A DNA stretch of 26,536 nucleotides from positions 1 through 26,536 of the forward strand of contig JALOBU010000037.1 in the NCBI GenBank assembly GCA_023228145.1. Reading direction: 5' to 3'. Numbering within the stretch: position 1 is the first letter of the stretch; each line of letters opens with the position of its first letter. Made by a program: the position numbers and the translations under genes. The notes under the pieces are model-generated. The model was not told the origin of the DNA and ran no database searches. It saw only the letters and a list, made by a program, of their open reading frames with translations. The DNA is from Bacteroidales bacterium. GTDB taxonomy: Bacteria > Bacteroidota > Bacteroidia > Bacteroidales > CAIWKO01. This document shows positions 25,601 through 26,536 of this stretch, in pieces.

Positions 25601-26536
25601 GACTGGGGTGCCATCGATGTAAGCCACAGCGGCAATTTATCAATGTTTTATCATTATTCAGACGAACCAGCTGACGCATGGGGTATAACAGGGCCTATGG
25701 CATTAGATGCCGGCACCACTTATACCATTAGTTTCTGGTATATGGTTGAAAGTGATTACTATCCTGAGAAATTAAAAGTAACTGTTGGCGATGCAGCAAC
25801 AGTTTTGGCTCAAACAACCACCCTGTGGGACAACAATGGTGATACAGCACTATTTAATGAAACCTGGGAACAGGCAGTTATCTCTTTTAATCCTGTGACA
25901 AGCGGCACTTACTATTTCGGGTTCAACTGTTATTCTAATACCAATATGTATATGTTATATATTGACGATGTAGAGATATCAGGTCCAGTAATAAATCCGG
26001 CAACTTACTCCTGGACATCTGATCCTGACGGATTCACTTCAAACCAGCAAAACCCAACAGAAGTAACACCTTCAGAAACGACAGAATACATTGTTACGGT
26101 TGAAAATAGTTATGGCTGTATAGCGACAAACAGTACCACTGTAGTGATGAATCCTTTGCCAACAGCAACAGTCAGCATTGATAATGATACCGTATGTGCA
26201 GGGGATGAAATTTTAATATCTATTAACCTTTCAGGAACAGGCCCGTGGTTATTACATGGACTCACAAGAACTGAAGTAGGCGGTTCATCCTATACCTTAC
26301 CCGATACAATTGTTGACTCCAGCCCATTCCAAATAGATGACAATCCAATACTAAGCACATATTATCATATAGAAAGCTATACGGATAATGCTACCGGATG
26401 TACCAACGATTCGGCTAACTGGGTAAGTGTCTTTGTAAAAGAATTACCAACAGCTATAGTGCAAGTGGATGACGATACTATATGCATAGGAGATACTATA
26501 ACCATAAGTATTTCTTTGTCTGGTTCAGGCCCGTGG
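22604..26536 (+). CDS. giant multidomain secreted adhesin, 3' end beyond the window
   Basis: The frame is open from ATG 22604 to the window edge, 1311 codons with no stop. Order of parts by residue: signal peptide (1-21, ending RAQ); an N-terminal beta-domain (about 22-228) with a VNNNGFIAMG segment; FN3-like domain 1 (about 230-325); jelly-roll/cleaved-adhesin-like domain 1 (about 328-505, opening SYPYTQSF); FN3-like domain 2 (about 508-602); jelly-roll 2 (about 605-768); an IPT/TIG domain (about 771-853, ALVIHGTDLTGATDVTIGG); an Ig/PKD-like domain (about 855-944); and a second Ig-like domain (about 945-1182) split by an inserted jelly-roll (about 972-1127). A repeat of 96 residues starts near 1187 and again near 1283. 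This is the architecture of large T9SS-exported, gliding or cell-surface proteins (SprB-like). The sorting domain expected at the end is not visible. A -7 box lies 34 nt upstream. Confidence 0.88.
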   Translation, partial: MKKLLLILIVMLVWAGNSRAQVSTYLFSSSTGTYTEITDGTVLTTSADDDNFDANDIGFTFTYNGVPYTQFSVNNNGFIAMGETVISNTSALSSGLNNNVIAPQSEDLQTNTTGAELSYQLSGSSPNQVLTIQWKNYRHYNATGESYNFQIKLYETTNVIQFVYGSYTKNTTTRTAQVGLRGASNDDFNNRATTTDWTATTAGATNTASCDLSPTVYPPSGLTFTFTPATCFAPSGLNVSDISTVEATIAWTAAIPAPANGYEYEIRTSGDVGSGPAGLVATGSTAAGDVDDDVSGLTPGGTQHYLYVRSVCGEEDYSNWALTTFTTSCANITSYPYTQSFASVLDSCWSSVSEDAEGASYHWAVTTNDASHGVSGPQEGTHFAFLNVYNAETSYNPYYLKTLAFELGETPKQVKYYYYLGDEGYTDSPVPLTLQISNDNGSTWTDLYLHTEANSTFSSTSDLSGWYLNTVNLSAYANQTVIFRFASNSYYSYGYCNQGIDEFTVEEVPACPQPSSLKATNINNNSADLGWTETGTATLWNIELGAPGFTPGTGTNLIGVTGTTSNPWPATGGSGNTTYEFYVQADCGGDVSSWAGPYSFTTLCDAVTSYPWTENFDTMNTIGNSIIPLCWTIESASGTPWASANAASNTYNDPATTPNYITCYWSPTSSNKYLITPGFNMTTGNSYNISFNYVGDGNSGWNVDVGYNTAQTGTDYSILGDAILSGETSSTSYETLTRTFYPSTSGTYYFVVRISNNYTPNYFGLDDFMVTETPVPTPVITSIEDTAGCVGSALVIHGTDLTGATDVTIGGTAAEITGNTDTTVTVTVGTGTTGTVEVTTPGGTASSTQTFTVNQLPQLFVVSGGGEYCQGGTGVVINLSGSMNGVNYDLSTTPVTTIEGTGSALTFGPTAFSTGTYTITATDTLTGCSALMTDSANVVVNPLPSDVTANASSNSICIGDTINLFSSANSNVYNTVNYFEGFEVLPPAGWTSYNEGLGNDWGAIDVSHSGNLSMFYHYSDEPADAWGITGPMALDAGTTYTISFWYMVESDYYPEKLKVTVGDAATVLAQTTTLWDNNGDTALFNETWEQAVISFNPVTSGTYYFGFNCYSNTNMYMLYIDDVEISGPVINPATYSWTSDPDGFTSNQQNPTEVTPSETTEYIVTVENSYGCIATNSTTVVMNPLPTATVSIDNDTVCAGDEILISINLSGTGPWLLHGLTRTEVGGSSYTLPDTIVDSSPFQIDDNPILSTYYHIESYTDNATGCTNDSANWVSVFVKELPTAIVQVDDDTICIGDTITISISLSGSGPW
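26161..26536 (+). repeat. 288-nt in-frame tandem repeat in adhesin
   Basis: The segment starting at 26161 and the one starting at 26449 align without gaps over 88 nt to the window edge. Both encode PTAxVxxDxDTxCxGDxIxISxxLSGxGPW and both end in GGCCCGTGG (at 26248 and 26536). The offset of 288 nt equals 96 residues, one Ig-like domain of the SprB/PKD-like type with a paired-Cys pattern. The second copy is cut by the window edge, so total copy number is unknown. Confidence 0.8.

Noticed and set aside
23101..25679. Several minus-strand frames rich in Val, Pro and Thr inside the adhesin
   Set aside because: They are the complement of the Thr/Gly-rich plus-strand coding sequence, which is open without a stop for 3933 nt and has clear domains.
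1..26536. CRISPR array, tRNA, rRNA or insertion sequence
   Set aside because: I saw no regularly spaced direct repeats outside coding regions, no cloverleaf-like sequence and no transposase. This was by eye only; tRNAscan and an IS search would settle it.

Overview
The window looks like a piece of an AT-rich Bacteroidota chromosome. The signs are Por-type (type IX, T9SS) C-terminal sorting domains at 1911 and 20196, a likely T9SS-type adhesin at the right edge, -7 boxes of the Bacteroidota form TAnnTTTG, mostly weak or absent Shine-Dalgarno sequences, a short-LID adenylate kinase, and a RecQ-like helicase and POT transporter of types I associate with this phylum. I found no rRNA, tRNA, CRISPR array, phage or transposase gene. 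Most of the window is ordinary chromosome, and I see no complete new defence or mobile system. The unusual material is in the surface and membrane proteins.

Layout. 1-1911: a secreted beta-propeller-like protein whose 5' end is missing or broken. 1999-2904: a DUF2156/LPG_synthase_C-like acyltransferase. 2942-3628: aquaporin Z. 3851-5043: a small DUF1579-like protein and a SAM methyltransferase, 5 nt apart. 5069-7213 (minus): a membrane TMTC-like glycosyltransferase with TPRs. 7214-7627: a gene-free stretch with a REP-like double hairpin. 7628-9532: a RecQ-like helicase with its zinc module moved toward the C-terminus. 9576-10021: a small lipoprotein broken by a one-base shift in an A tract, abutting yigZ (10023-10637, minus).

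10774-13364 is a purine and envelope block: hpt-adk on the minus strand, divergent from purE, which is followed at 4 nt by an outer-membrane barrel protein. 13500-15605 encodes a helix-hairpin-helix plus beta-barrel protein, followed by ygbA (nitrosative-stress family). 15995-18979 holds two MFS transporters, an EntS-like exporter and a POT-family member with a changed proton-coupling motif, ending in a clear intrinsic terminator. 19042-20196 is a secreted cutinase/dienelactone-hydrolase-like esterase with a T9SS tail. 20225-22351 (minus) is a polytopic spermidine-synthase-like protein with a degraded active site. 22604 to the right edge is a very large multidomain adhesin, open for at least 1311 codons.

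How the genes fit together. The window mixes housekeeping (purine salvage and synthesis, helicase, aquaporin) with cell-surface functions: two proteins with visible T9SS tails, one probable T9SS adhesin, two outer-membrane barrels, one lipoprotein, and a glycosyltransferase that may modify exported proteins. The points most worth a second look are the degenerate spermidine-synthase fold, the HhH-barrel fusion, the adhesin with one domain nested in another, the frameshifted lipoprotein, and the REP-like element.
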